A stretch of DNA of 64,000 nt, from contig JBLWGC010000104.1 of assembly GCA_048772705.1 (NCBI GenBank), positions 310,001 through 374,000 on the forward strand, in the 5' to 3' direction. The DNA comes from Leidyana gryllorum EB-2025a. Lineage: Eukaryota; Apicomplexa. Every line of letters begins with the position of its first letter. Within the stretch, counting starts at the first letter, position 1. Positions 51,459 to 62,130 of this stretch are shown in pieces. The notes under the pieces were generated by a model. It was not told the DNA's origin. It did no database searches and was given only the letters and a program-made list of their open reading frames with translations. The position numbers and the translations under genes are program-made.

Positions 51459-53075
51459 ATGTCGACAATTGAATCACAAAGCAGTCCTCAATTCTGTATT
51501 GAGGAACCTCCCAAAGTAGCTGAGAGGGTCATACCTACCTACGGGTGTGGCGGGCGAGTACGCATTGAGGCTATCCTGAAAGCTGAAGGAGATGACAGCT
51601 TCCTCAACAAGGAAGTTACTGTCGCAGGATGGTCCAAGACCGTGCGGAAGCAGGGCTCTGGCCTCATATTCATTGCATTGAACGACGGAAGTACAGTCAA
51701 GAACCTCCAAGTTGTTGTCACTCCTGATGGGGTTTCACCGGAAGTGTATGCTGCGCTTGCGAAGTGTGGTGTTGCTACAGCATTCCGTGTGACGGGAACT
51801 ATCATTGAGAGTCCCGCTCAAGGTCAAAAGTACGAGATGCAGGTCGCTGATCAGTCGAAGCACGAGATTCGTATCGTTGGCGAAGCGGACCAAAGCAAAT
51901 ACCCATTGGCCAAGAAATCTCATTCGAAAGAATTCTTGCGGGAGATTGCTCACCTGCGTCCTCGTACGTATATGATGGGATGCGTTACCCGGATTCGTAC
52001 AGCTCTCGCTGGTGCTGTCCACGAGTTCTTCCAGTCTCGCGGCTTCCAGTACATTCATACGCCCATCATCACCGGATCAGATTGTGAGGGAGCTGGAGAG
52101 ATGTTCCAAGTCACCACGCTCTTACCCGAGAACAACGATCTGTTCAAGATCCCGCAAATCACCCCCAAGACACCCAAGTCCAGTGCCAAGGCGGTAGACG
52201 CTCCCGCGGACGAGCAAGCTGCTGCCGCACCACCGCCTCCTAAGCAAAAGTTGATTGACTACCGCAAGGACTTCTTCGGCAAGAAGACATTCCTCACTGT
52301 ATCGGGACAGCTCAATGTTGAGACTTTCGCCTGCGCTCTGAGCGATGTATATACCTTTGGACCCACTTTCCGGGCGGAGTGGAGTCACACAAGCCGTCAT
52401 TTGGCAGAGTTCTGGATGATGGAGCCCGAAATGGCTTTTGCTGATCTCGAAGACAACATGCGATGTGCTGAGGCATTCTTGCGCTTCTGCGTTCGTACCA
52501 TCCTCGATCGCCATCGGGATGATCTGGAATGGCTGCAAGAGAACGTCGAACAGGGTTTGATCAACCGATTGGAGAACATTGCCGACTCCAACTTTGCCCG
52601 GCTGTCGTACACTGACGCCATCGAGCGACTGAAGCAGGAGCCCGAGGATCGATTCCAAGTGAAACCAGAGTGGGGCATGGACATGGGTTCGGAGCACGAA
52701 CGGTTTTTGGCTGAGGAAGTTTACAAGAAACCCGTGATAGTGTACGATTATCCCAAAGACATCAAAGCCTTCTATATGAAAGTGAATGAGGACGGCAAGA
52801 CAGTGCGTGCGATGGACATTCTGGTCCCAAAGATCGGCGAGGTTGTTGGAGGTTCACAGAGGGAGGAGCGCTTGGATGTGTTGGACAAACAGATAGCAGA
52901 TAAGGGGCTGGTTGTCGAGCACTACTCATGGTACAGAGATCTCAGAAAGTTCGGTACCGTCCCTCACAGTGGTTTCGGTGTCGGTTTTGAGAGGCTCATC
53001 ATGATGATCACTGGGGTTGAGAACATCCGAGACGTGATTCCCTTCCCCAGAGCTCCTGGCCTCGCAGATTATTGA
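51459..53075 (+). CDS. Asparaginyl-tRNA synthetase
   Basis: A single exon of 538 residues. It charges tRNA-Asn; it is class IIb, with an N-terminal OB-fold anticodon-binding domain (KEVTVAGWSKTVRKQGSGL) and a C-terminal catalytic domain. Motif 2 region: YTFGPTFRAEWSHTSRHLAEFWMMEPEMA, shown here in parts as FGPTFRAEWSHTSRHLAEFW and MMEPEMAF. Motif 3: GFGVGFERLIMMITGVENIRD, of which GFGVGFERL is the core. It ends IPFPRAPGLADY. The features ACALSDVYTFGP and the ending IPFPR-PG separate AsnRS from AspRS. There is an Ala/Pro-rich insert near residue 245. No targeting peptide is obvious, so it is probably cytosolic. Like galactokinase and the reductase it lacks introns. Confidence 0.94.
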   Translation: MSTIESQSSPQFCIEEPPKVAERVIPTYGCGGRVRIEAILKAEGDDSFLNKEVTVAGWSKTVRKQGSGLIFIALNDGSTVKNLQVVVTPDGVSPEVYAALAKCGVATAFRVTGTIIESPAQGQKYEMQVADQSKHEIRIVGEADQSKYPLAKKSHSKEFLREIAHLRPRTYMMGCVTRIRTALAGAVHEFFQSRGFQYIHTPIITGSDCEGAGEMFQVTTLLPENNDLFKIPQITPKTPKSSAKAVDAPADEQAAAAPPPPKQKLIDYRKDFFGKKTFLTVSGQLNVETFACALSDVYTFGPTFRAEWSHTSRHLAEFWMMEPEMAFADLEDNMRCAEAFLRFCVRTILDRHRDDLEWLQENVEQGLINRLENIADSNFARLSYTDAIERLKQEPEDRFQVKPEWGMDMGSEHERFLAEEVYKKPVIVYDYPKDIKAFYMKVNEDGKTVRAMDILVPKIGEVVGGSQREERLDVLDKQIADKGLVVEHYSWYRDLRKFGTVPHSGFGVGFERLIMMITGVENIRDVIPFPRAPGLADY

Positions 53076-53120
53076 GTTGGGCATTTGAAGATGTCTTTTT
53101 AGTAGAGGCTCCTTGTCAAT

Positions 53121-53153
53121 CTGTGTGTGTGTGTGTGTCTGTCTGTCTGTCTG
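53121..53153. repeat. (TG)n(TCTG)n microsatellite
   Basis: A run of about eight TG units passes into four TCTG units. It lies in the 159-bp spacer between the AsnRS stop and the convergent surface-protein stop, so it is in or near both 3' UTRs. Nothing else is seen in that spacer. Confidence 0.9.
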
Positions 53154-53234
53154 CCGTCGGGCAGGTGGTGTACGTGTAACCTGACAAAAATAGAGAATTG
53201 CGCAGCCACGCACGGTTTAGGATTGTATGACTCG

Positions 53235-54131
53235 TCACATCAGCGACCACCACCAAAAGCACCACGAGCAGTACAATCCGAGAAGAAGTCCCACTGACAC
53301 CGATCTGGAGGGAACCCCCTCGGGCAGAACTTTGATACCCGTCAACGACAGTTCTGCTGCAACAGGTTGAAAAGCACAGTCGGAGCTGGGGATTACAGCG
53401 AATCTGTGGCGTCCGTGCACGATTGCAACTTCATTGGTATCGGTTATTCTCAAATAGATTGCGTTGCGCGCAATTTCTATTTGCTCCTCCCTCTCAAATA
53501 TTGGGATGTAACCTTCAGCAGCGCTCAGATGACATGTTTCTTTTGCCGTCTCTAGGGTGTTGAAATCCGGGATCTCTCGGACTTCGCTTTGGAGTAGCCT
53601 AAGTCGACGATTTGGGGTTGAAATTATGGGAGCGTGATAGACATCCACGCCAGGGGGAGATATTAGCGGCAGATTGCTGTCGATTCTTGTACCATCAAGT
53701 GTGTCCCCTTCAGAGGGAATGTCGTAGATTTCGGCATAATTAGACTGTTGGGAGCATTCATTGGTGACAGTTTTGGTTTTGATCACCATATTCATGGTGG
53801 TCAGGTTTGTCCATTGATATCGTTGGTGTGCGCCAATGTCAAGTCCCCATCCAGCTTGCCCAAGCGATGTCTCTCCAAGACAAATACTCGTCCCTCCAGT
53901 ACCCAAAGGATACACCTCAGTCAGCCTAACAGAGACTTGACAATTCATCGCTCGCAGCTGATCCAGACAGACTCTCAAGGACCAGAAGTCCCCGACATCT
54001 GCACAATTCCGTTGGCAAAGTTGCTGGCATCTTCCTTCACACCCCACATTGTGGACGATGACTGTAGTCGTTCCGGGGTTATAGACTGCAACCACACCAC
54101 TCACGAGAACCAGCGTCCCAACACCAAACAT
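53235..54131 (-). CDS. Predicted surface protein, signal peptide and hydrophobic tail
   Basis: A single exon of 298 residues. ATG 54131 opens MFGVGTLVLVSGVVAVYNPG, a plausible signal peptide. A Cys-rich segment follows (CEGRCQQLCQRNCADVG, plus three more Cys by residue 70), then a soluble ectodomain with a few N-glycosylation-like sites (for example NLT). The protein ends in a hydrophobic stretch, VSVGLLLGLYCSWCFWWW, with almost nothing after it, as in GPI-anchor signals or tail-anchored proteins. No family is recognised. The start lies one nucleotide after the stop of the P-type ATPase gene on the same strand, so it must be expressed from a dicistronic message or a trans-splice acceptor inside the ATPase coding end (an AACAG lies 8 nt upstream). 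Confidence 0.6.
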   Translation of the reverse strand: MFGVGTLVLVSGVVAVYNPGTTTVIVHNVGCEGRCQQLCQRNCADVGDFWSLRVCLDQLRAMNCQVSVRLTEVYPLGTGGTSICLGETSLGQAGWGLDIGAHQRYQWTNLTTMNMVIKTKTVTNECSQQSNYAEIYDIPSEGDTLDGTRIDSNLPLISPPGVDVYHAPIISTPNRRLRLLQSEVREIPDFNTLETAKETCHLSAAEGYIPIFEREEQIEIARNAIYLRITDTNEVAIVHGRHRFAVIPSSDCAFQPVAAELSLTGIKVLPEGVPSRSVSVGLLLGLYCSWCFWWWSLM

Positions 54132-54132
54132 C

Positions 54133-57100
54133 TCATCTGTTGTCTTCACGTTTTTTGTTGCACAGTTTCACCAACTCGTCTAAAAGTACAATGAAAATCG
54201 CTCCGCATATCGGAAGAGCAAGTTGCCTGCGTAGACGATAAGACACGCTCCCAATCGTACTCTGCTTGCTCACCATAGCCCGATTGGATGCAGATTGAAA
54301 GCCTCTCGACATCCTGGAATCAGAGTCATCATCAGTGTAATGGTAGCGGGAACAGATGCTCCCAGATGCAACCAACCTGACCGGTTGAACACCTTATGTG
54401 CTGGCTGTGGAGACCTCAACTGCCAAAGTACACAAATGTCACACGCCCTTTAAGTCCGCCCTCACTGAATAAGGCCACAGAATCTCACTGAAACCTGCCA
54501 ATACGAATGTTTGAGACGAAGCCACCCGACTGGCTCGCGTTGGCACCCATCGGTGTCCTTCTCCTTGTGTGGTCTTAGATGGTGCCAAACACCAACCGAG
54601 CGAGTCTCGACCCGAAGGACAGATCAATCTCTGCGTCAATCAATGAAGCGTATACTCATCACGGTGTGTCTTACTCGCGAGTCTATGCCGTATGTCTCTG
54701 GAGGCTGATGCCCTCCTGCGACACCCCGAGAAACACCCATGTATTGCCGCAAGATGCCATTGTGATAGAAATCGAGGTTTGTGTGCCAGTCGGCATAGCT
54801 CCCTGGGGTCCAACGAAACGCTTGGACGACACAAAGGTACCGATCTCCACTGTTAGTGGACAGACAGGCGTCTTGGAGCCCTTGATTGGTCCATACCCCT
54901 GCGTTCAAGTAGGTGGCCAAGACAGTACCGACCAGTATTATCAACCCAGAGAAGATCACATGTGGCAATATCACCCGTAGCCACACACCACGAGTCAATA
55001 TCGGCGTATTGCGTGGTCTAGGTTTTTGTTGCATAGCGTCAGGTTCGCGAGGCTCTCTAGCCAGCGATATTGCTGGTGGTGCGTCGCAGATCAAGTTGAT
55101 AAATAATACTTGCAGCGCAGACAAAGGCAATTTAAGGCCACATAGTATCGCTGTTGTCAGATACAGAATCTCTCCGAAATCTGTGCCAATTAAGTAGGCA
55201 ACAAAGTTGCGAACGTTAGCGAATATCCGTCTCCCTGCACACACTGTGTGTGTGTTCGTTCCCTGAGATCGGTGCTCACCTTCGGCAATAGCTTTGACAA
55301 TGGTGCCAAAGTCATCATCCATCAGAATCAGATCGGCTGCCGACTTTGCCACCTCGGTGCCACCCAGCCCCATGGCCACACCAATATCCGCCGTTTGCAA
55401 AGCCGGAGCATCGTTCACGCCATCGCCGGTCATTGCTACAACATGGCCTTGACGCTGCAAACTCTCCACGATCGTTAATTTGTCATCCGGTCTAGCTCTA
55501 GCAAATACAGTCGTGGCGCTGACCAAGTCATCACGGTGTTTCAGAGCCATCTCGTCTGATTGGTCGAACGCTTTCAAGGCGTCACATGTGACTGCCCCAT
55601 CATGATCTCCATTTCTGACAAAGAGTTTTCACCCATCACCTGACTAAGTGGAATGCTCTTACCCATTAATTCCAAGTCGTTTAGCAAGGGAGAGTGTGTT
55701 GGGCACTTGGTCACCCGTGATAATAACGACCTTGACATTCGCTTGCATGGCTTCTTTGATGGCACCAGCTACACTAGCCCGAGGAGGATCTTCAAACGCA
55801 AGAAAGCCCATCAAGCACCCTTTCCAGTTCTGGATCAATTCGAATCTCTCTTGTGCTGATGAGCAATCTTGCAGGACGATCATCTTCGCCTGCGAGAGAG
55901 GAATCAGGGCGACAGCCAATACTCTGAGCCCTCCAGCGGCAATAGACTCATTTCTTTCCAATATTTGATTTCGTTCATCCTCGGTGACGGGATTTCGGGT
56001 GTCGACAAACAGCTGTTTCAACTCATCGTACATAACGGGAGCGGAGCTGCACATAGAGAGGACAATCTCGGGTGCTCCCTTGATGGCTGCCATGCCAGCA
56101 GCAGGGACTCCTTGATCTATGAGTTTCATTTTAAAGACTTCCCCTCGATCAAATAGTCGATAAGTACAGATCTCCAGTTTGCGTGTCGATGTGAAAGGAA
56201 CGCTCAATTGCTCGTCCAATATATGTACGTTTCGAGGATTCCAGTGACCCTCTGCTTCCGACCACCAAGCCAACGATGCGGCGTCCAGAACGGCAGCTGC
56301 GAGCGATGGCGTGGAGGGGGAGCGAGTAGAGTCGGACTTACCATCTGTTCGGTTGCTTCTGGCACCTTCACTTGTGTTTGATGAGGATGTGGCCAGTCTG
56401 GCCACTAGAAGGAGAGACCTGCACAACAATCCGGAACCGGTGTATTCACCAGGATACCCAAGTCCCATGAGTCTTGGAGCATTATCGGGGATCGAGATGG
56501 GGGAGGGGGAGGTGGTCGTGTATGGAAGTATTATGCGTTCTCCTGGCTGCTGATTTATGATAATTGCATCTTGGAGCTCCAAAGGGGCCCCAGCGGAAGC
56601 TTTTCGGCTAGCGAAGGTCAATCGCGATGCTGATATCTTTCCTTCCGTAAGGGTTCCGGTCTTGTCAGTACAAATTATTGAAGTACAGCCCAGGGTTTCG
56701 ACGGCAGGAAGTCGTCTAATCTGAGCGGAGAGATTGAGACAAAGATGGGGAAGAACTCCTCTTACTCGAGCGTTAAAGCTATTCAGAATTCTGCATCCCA
56801 TAGCAAAGGACATGGTGACCACTGTTGGTAGCGATTCCGGCATAGCCGATACCGCGAATCCGACTGCCAGAACAACTATCTGCGATTAACACCTCCACAC
56901 ATGGGAGTAGTTAGACGTCACAGCTTCTCTCCTTAAATCACTGTGGCTTACCGTCACAACACGCGACCGATCTGGCGTGGATGGATCTGAATATCCCGTG
57001 ATCCAAGCCACCACCAGAATGAGGATCACGAAAAGCACCACGAAGCATCCAATGAGTCCGCCTAATCGCTTCAGAGCACCTTCCAATGGAGTCCTCTTGG

Positions 57101-58088
57101 GACCCTTCATGGCTCGCTCAACGAGTTTCTCAGCAATCATTCCCATTTGGGTATCCATTCCAACAGCGATGACGATGCCCTTGCCGTGTCCGCTAACAAC
57201 AACGGTGGAGTGATAACATACAGAGGCCGGTAGAGGCACTCGAGGTACTTGATGGGTTGCTACTTTGTCAATGGGGACAGATTCTCCTGTCAGAAGGCTT
57301 TCGTTGACCGTCAGATCAACAGCTTCGATCAGCCTGATGTCGGCTGGAACTGCTGCTCCGGTCCGAACTATCACAACGTCCCCGACCACAAGTTGATCTG
57401 AGGGGACTTCTCGCTCTTTTCCATCTCTAATTACAGTACATTGGGGCGAGATCAAGCTGGCAAGCGCGCGTAGAGCGTCTAGAGCTTGCCGTTGCATAAG
57501 AGTACTACTAATTGCATTGAATATGATAAGCAGCGCCAACACTGCGGCTTCAATCCACTCGGCAAACGCAAGACTGACAATGAATCCAACAATCAGCAAA
57601 GCGACCAAGGGTGATCGGAGTTCAGCAAATAACAACTGCCAGGAAGAAGGACGCGGAGCTTCTCGCACTATATTCTCTCCATATTGCGCCCGACTCCATT
57701 CGGCTTCGGCGTCCGTCAACCCGATGTGTCGATTAGTGCGCAGTTCGGACTCCAGCTCTGCAGTGGGCATATATGCGTACAACACATTCCCCGCAGCGCC
57801 CTGATCCGCTATTTCATGGACAGTACTGCGAAACGTGTCTGGAGCCATTCGACGACTCTGTGTCAGAATGTCTTCAAGGCTGAACTGTATATCCGGCACT
57901 CCATCGACGGCATTACCGCCACCCGTAAGAGCCCGCCGTGAACAGCGAGTTGTCGTGAAAGCGCGCTTCGTTGAATGATACCGGGTTGTCGGATCATTGC
58001 TGCGCCCAGTAGAAGGGCCAGCGAGTAGTTCTTCAACATGAGCTAAGGGGGGGACAGTAGGTGGCCTGTTCAGGTGTTCAACTCTCAT
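54133..58088 (-). CDS. P-type ATPase, type II cation pump (Ca-ATPase-like)
   Basis: Eight exons: 56952-58088, 56766-56879, 55673-56720, 55280-55606, 54675-55234, 54445-54630, 54274-54404, 54133-54226; 1198 residues. It pumps cations, most likely Ca2+ or possibly Na+/K+, across a membrane using ATP. Motifs in order: the actuator loop LTGESVPIDK, the M4 motif AMPESLPTVV (PEGLP in typical Ca pumps), the phosphorylated Asp in ICTDKTGTLTEG, KGAPEIVL in the nucleotide domain, ITGDQVPN, and the hinge MTGDGVNDAPALQTADIG. The C-terminal membrane half runs through SQTFVLAGFSEILWPYSVRA to the end. A Ser-rich insert sits in the N domain. The 30-nt gap to the upstream gene and 1-nt gap to the downstream gene are striking. 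The exon-4 acceptor has one alternative. Confidence 0.92.
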
Positions 58089-58118
58089 TGGAATACAGGC
58101 AGGCACACAGCCCAAAAA

Positions 58119-61100
58119 CTAAGCCTTATCCAACTCTGGTGCTACTGGGGGCATCGACTGACTCTTCTCCTGGTGGTGATGCATCTGAGCAGCCGCCTGG
58201 TTCAAAGGCTGCATAGTTTCCTTATCTATACGTCCCAAAGCAGTCTCGAAATGCTGCAAAGGTATCGCCCGGGCATTGGCGTCCTCAGCCATGAAAGTGA
58301 TCAAATGACGCTTTTGGGTCTCAGTCCACTCCATTCCCAGATGCTTTAAGATGTCGCCCAAAACAACGTTGTCCACCTCGCCAAGAGCCGTCAGGTGAAT
58401 CGCGAACTCCTCCTGTATCAGGTGGTCGATAGCGTCCAAATCCAGCTCATCGGCACTCAACAATTCCTCAACAACGAGCATTGCGACCAAGAATTCCTCC
58501 TCGTCCAAACCCCCAGTATGCGTCTTATCGAACTTCTCGAAGAAGCTCTCCAAATGGTCTACAGTCTCAATGTTCAATCCTTGGTCATTCAGCAGTCTGA
58601 AGAATGCCTCTGGCCCCACTTCCCCATCGTCCTCCATATTCTGGAACAGCTCAATGCGAGCCTCTCGAGTATCTGGATCCAGTTCCTCAAGTCTGATGAA
58701 GTCCCAATATTATCGATCCACCTCTGTTGCACTTACTTTGAACGTAGCTCGTCATACATGAACTCTCCATCTTCTGTACTCAGACGAGACATTAGTGATC
58801 GTATCTTAAGGCCATCGATGAAGAATGCCAGTCTCCGAACGAACTGAGAGCGGCTGTCAACCATTACCTCCAATGCCAATTCGTCCTTAACCATCATTCC
58901 AGTCGAACCAATGTAAGTGATGTGTGAAAGGAGGAAAGGGAGGAAGGCCATGCTGGCAAGCCACAGAACGAATGCTGCTAGCACTGGCCACCGTCTACAA
59001 ATGATAGTAACTCGACGATAAGGGCACCAGATTGTTTCGCTGTACTCACCCAACGCGTCCCCACCAATAGTTGGGGTTGTCGTCCATCTGTTTCAGTGCA
59101 TAAGCTCCGGCCGTAAGACTGATCAAGTGGGCTGCCTCGGTGAATCGGATCAAGGTCGACGGCCCCTTCCGCCAAAATAAGAAGAGACACTCCTGACGGT
59201 TGGGATGGCGAGTACCATAGAGCCGACGGTTCAAGAAGCCTCCCGGAGACGTTGGTCTGCCAGTCTACAAATCGGGGTACATTAGTCTACGCACACACGT
59301 GTGTACTCACTTCCATTGTCATATACTTCGGCCTGTTGAGGGCCAAGTCTGCTTCATAGTGTTCTTTCATGACGCCGGTGGTGTCTGAAGCTTGCTGGAA
59401 ACGAAGCGTGCAGTACTCGGCCGGATCGGGGGGCAAGAGGTTGGCCTTAACCATCCACGTACGTGCCAAGACGAAGAAGAGGAGCAAGATCGGGATTGCC
59501 AAGGCGATGAGTACGATGTAGACACTCCAGGGGACGTAGGTGTCATGCAAAGGCCTGAGGGCGAAGTCACGGATCTAAAACAAGCAGTGCGGGAGTAACT
59601 CACAGCAGCGACCAAATGACGATTTGGAGAAGAATCAGATTCATAATCGGGAATCGAATCATTCTAGCACAGTTTAGGAGGAAACTTGCTCGATAGTACT
59701 CCATGAACCAGGAGTTTTGAGGGTCCAGGTTGGCTACGTGTCTTTGGCTCATCCGTTCGATGTATTCATAGCGGGCGACAATATAATCGACAAACTCGGA
59801 TTTGGAGTAGCCTCCGATGACTTCATCCAGGGTGAGATCCTCAGCCCGTTTGAGCCATTTGATATTGAGGTACGCGCAGGCGGCGAAGAGGAGTATGTAA
59901 GTAACGTACAACAATGTGAAGTTCTCGGTGAGGGTTTGGACACTGCTGAATACGACCCCGAATCGTCTCGCAACGTCTTCCTCGAAGTGAATCTGACTAT
60001 AGAGAGGGAAGAAGACGAGGAAATCCAGTTTCTTCTGAATGAGATCCGTAGTTTGGAGCCAATGCAATATACACATGGCAACAGCAATGATGGCTATCTG
60101 ACGCATGGCCGTCTCAACGACTTCTCGCATGTATCGATCACGACTGCGTGTGATGACATTGACCAAAGATCTAACCATTCGCTGCAGCGTGATGATGATG
60201 ATAAGCAGAGCGGTCAAGAAACACGTGAGGACGATGGCCGAACGAGTGAGCAGCTTTCGAAGAAGTCCAATCGCTTCATCATCAACACCACACTTCTCAG
60301 GAGAAAGCTGAGCCGGATCACAGTTGGGCTTCGAAAGCTGACCCAGAGTCCTTCGACCTTCTTCGTCAACGCAAATGTCTACGTTGGGTCCGGTAGCGGC
60401 AGCGTTCATCGGCGCAGCAGCGGGTGCAGCGAAAGCTGTAACAGGCGTGGTGAGATCGAAATCGATCGTGTCCCCTTTTTTGATGCCATTCGCTGCCAAT
60501 GCCATCTCAGGATTCAGCATTTGATCGCCTTTCAAAGCCTTGAGGTCAGCGGTCTGATTGAAGGCTGCAGCGGCTTCGGCTATCAATGCTGTCAAAGGCT
60601 GATCGTCTGGAATGGCACTCGATTCCTTGATTCGACCGTCTGCACAAAGTCATGCATGACACAGATTTGTTGGATTTTCTGCTTACCAGGCTTCCATCGC
60701 ATCGTGACAGGTGTTGTTGTTGGAGCCCCCAAGGAGGCGTCTCGGCACCACAAGTTTGCGCCCATGGGAACGTTCTCCTGGGTGAGGGTGTTCTTCTTCG
60801 GCAACTGTTTGTCATTGTAAAATAGCTCGAATTGTTCCTGGTAACCGATACCCGCCTGATCGAAAGCTTTCTTTATGTGAGTTTGGATTATTGGCTCGGT
60901 TTCGCCCGTGGGGGTCATCGGCACTATGTAAGTGGGCGAGCGCCCTGGAGGTACTGGGCCATCAATCTTTATGACTGCGCGTGCAGGAGGCGCCCGTAGG
61001 AATCGGGATTCAAAACCAGTGCTTTCGGGGCTCGGATCCGGTGCATTGTTCGTAACAAATTTAGACAAATCAACAGCGTTGGAGGCTACCGCCACTTTTC

Positions 61101-61230
61101 CAGCGTTGTTAGACAGAGGATGCGGATAGGAGACAGCAGGCCCTCTCAACCCAATGGTGGGTGTCTGATAGCAAGATCAGTTGATCATCCATCTAGTCTC
61201 ACCAAGAAGGGCCCGGCCAATCCAAGGCAT
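58119..61230 (-). CDS. Mlo-like 7-TM protein with ubiquitin-like and EF-hand parts
   Basis: Seven exons: 61203-61230, 60687-61142, 60639-59621, 59311-59574, 59050-59264, 58737-58994, 58119-58692; 937 residues. The N-terminal 300 residues hold two stretches with ubiquitin-like strand and helix spacing (one ending YNDKQLPKKNTLTQENVPMG, one with PLTALIAEAAAAFNQTADL). About seven hydrophobic segments follow. The last three (VPWSVYIVLIALAIPILLLF, STLIRFTEAAHLISLTAGA, WPVLAAFVLWLASMAFLPF followed by GSTGMM) resemble TM5-TM7 of Mlo proteins. The C-terminus has an EF-hand loop, FDKTHTGGLDEEEF, and a second degenerate one. Plant Mlo proteins are calmodulin-binding Ca channels; here an EF-hand replaces that. 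The Mlo call is by eye. The first join and the GTCATT donor at 59620 are the weakest. Confidence 0.5.
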
Positions 61231-61299
61231 ACTAGGAAACGGAGCATTCACGAAAGGCTCCGAGCAGCATGTGTGCATGCGGTCGAGCACCTACGCCAT

Positions 61300-62085
61300 C
61301 TATATACAAGCTTCATATTTACGCGCAGATATGAGAGTTGCTCCCTTCCAAACTCCCTTACAAGCCGTACAGCGACCTGTCTTTTCGCAGACACTACTGT
61401 ACACGTGATATTCCATGTCGTTCGCTATGGGGTTCGTGGCTTTGCCACGTCTCTCCCTGAGCTTTCGTTCGTACCACAGACGCACGCCTTCCGTGATGCG
61501 CGGGCAGAAGCTTGTGACAGCTCCGGTCAGAGTAATATCGCGCGTGTGTGCCACTCTCCAACTTGGAGACGTCTCCTCCAATTCTGGCACCTCCACGTCG
61601 TCGGTAACTGCATGATCGATTTTCTGCAGCAGTTCTGTTCGTGCTGAGTCTTCTTCCGTGACGGACTGTTCGAGTGCTTGTTGATCGGGCGTCGGAAGTA
61701 CTTGGCCCCCATCTTGTGGATCAGTGGTGGGGCTTACCCTGGCCTCTGCTGCCGTGGGGGACTCCTTAATCTTGGGGAGCCCCTCAGGGTCAATTTCAGA
61801 CTTGATAGCGGTGTCCACCTCTGTCTTGAGGGTCAATTGGTCAATGCCGAGTGCGGGCGCCGTTGTCAAGTGTGCAGCAACGTTCTCTTTGTTGTTAGCC
61901 GGCATGGACTTGCGCAGTCGTTTGGTGCCTTCACGAATGCGTATGATATCGCCTTGATTGATGTTGTCTTGTGCACTCAGTTCTGTCAAGCATCCCCAGG
62001 GATCGTCTTCAGCGCTGCGATGTCCGCTTTCTTCAGGCTTGCGCTTCTGAAAAAAGCGTGTAATGGGCACATCTCCCTTGCCCAT
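61300..62085 (-). CDS. Hypothetical protein with PIP-box-like start and Cys motif
   Basis: A single exon of 261 residues from ATG 62085. It begins MGKGDVPITRFFQKRKPEE, close to a PCNA-interacting peptide (hydrophobic-x-x-F-F) but without the leading Gln. The middle is acidic and disordered with many TP/SP sites. The C-terminal 80 residues look folded: SFCPRITEGVRLWYERKLRE, then a CTACKGVW segment preceded by CEKTGR, which could bind zinc. No family is recognised. Location next to a DEK-C nuclear protein would fit a chromatin or replication role, but that is only suggestive. The next minus-strand gene starts 69 nt downstream. Confidence 0.5.
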   Translation of the reverse strand: MGKGDVPITRFFQKRKPEESGHRSAEDDPWGCLTELSAQDNINQGDIIRIREGTKRLRKSMPANNKENVAAHLTTAPALGIDQLTLKTEVDTAIKSEIDPEGLPKIKESPTAAEARVSPTTDPQDGGQVLPTPDQQALEQSVTEEDSARTELLQKIDHAVTDDVEVPELEETSPSWRVAHTRDITLTGAVTSFCPRITEGVRLWYERKLRERRGKATNPIANDMEYHVYSSVCEKTGRCTACKGVWKGATLISARKYEACI

Positions 62086-62130
62086 TGGTCAAATCAGTCT
62101 GCGGTGACTTAGTCAATGTGTGAACCAATT

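Noticed and set aside
59717-60820. 367-codon open frame on the plus strand within the Mlo-like gene
   Set aside because: It is antisense to transmembrane exons and spans a well-supported intron (60640-60686); its protein has no domain.
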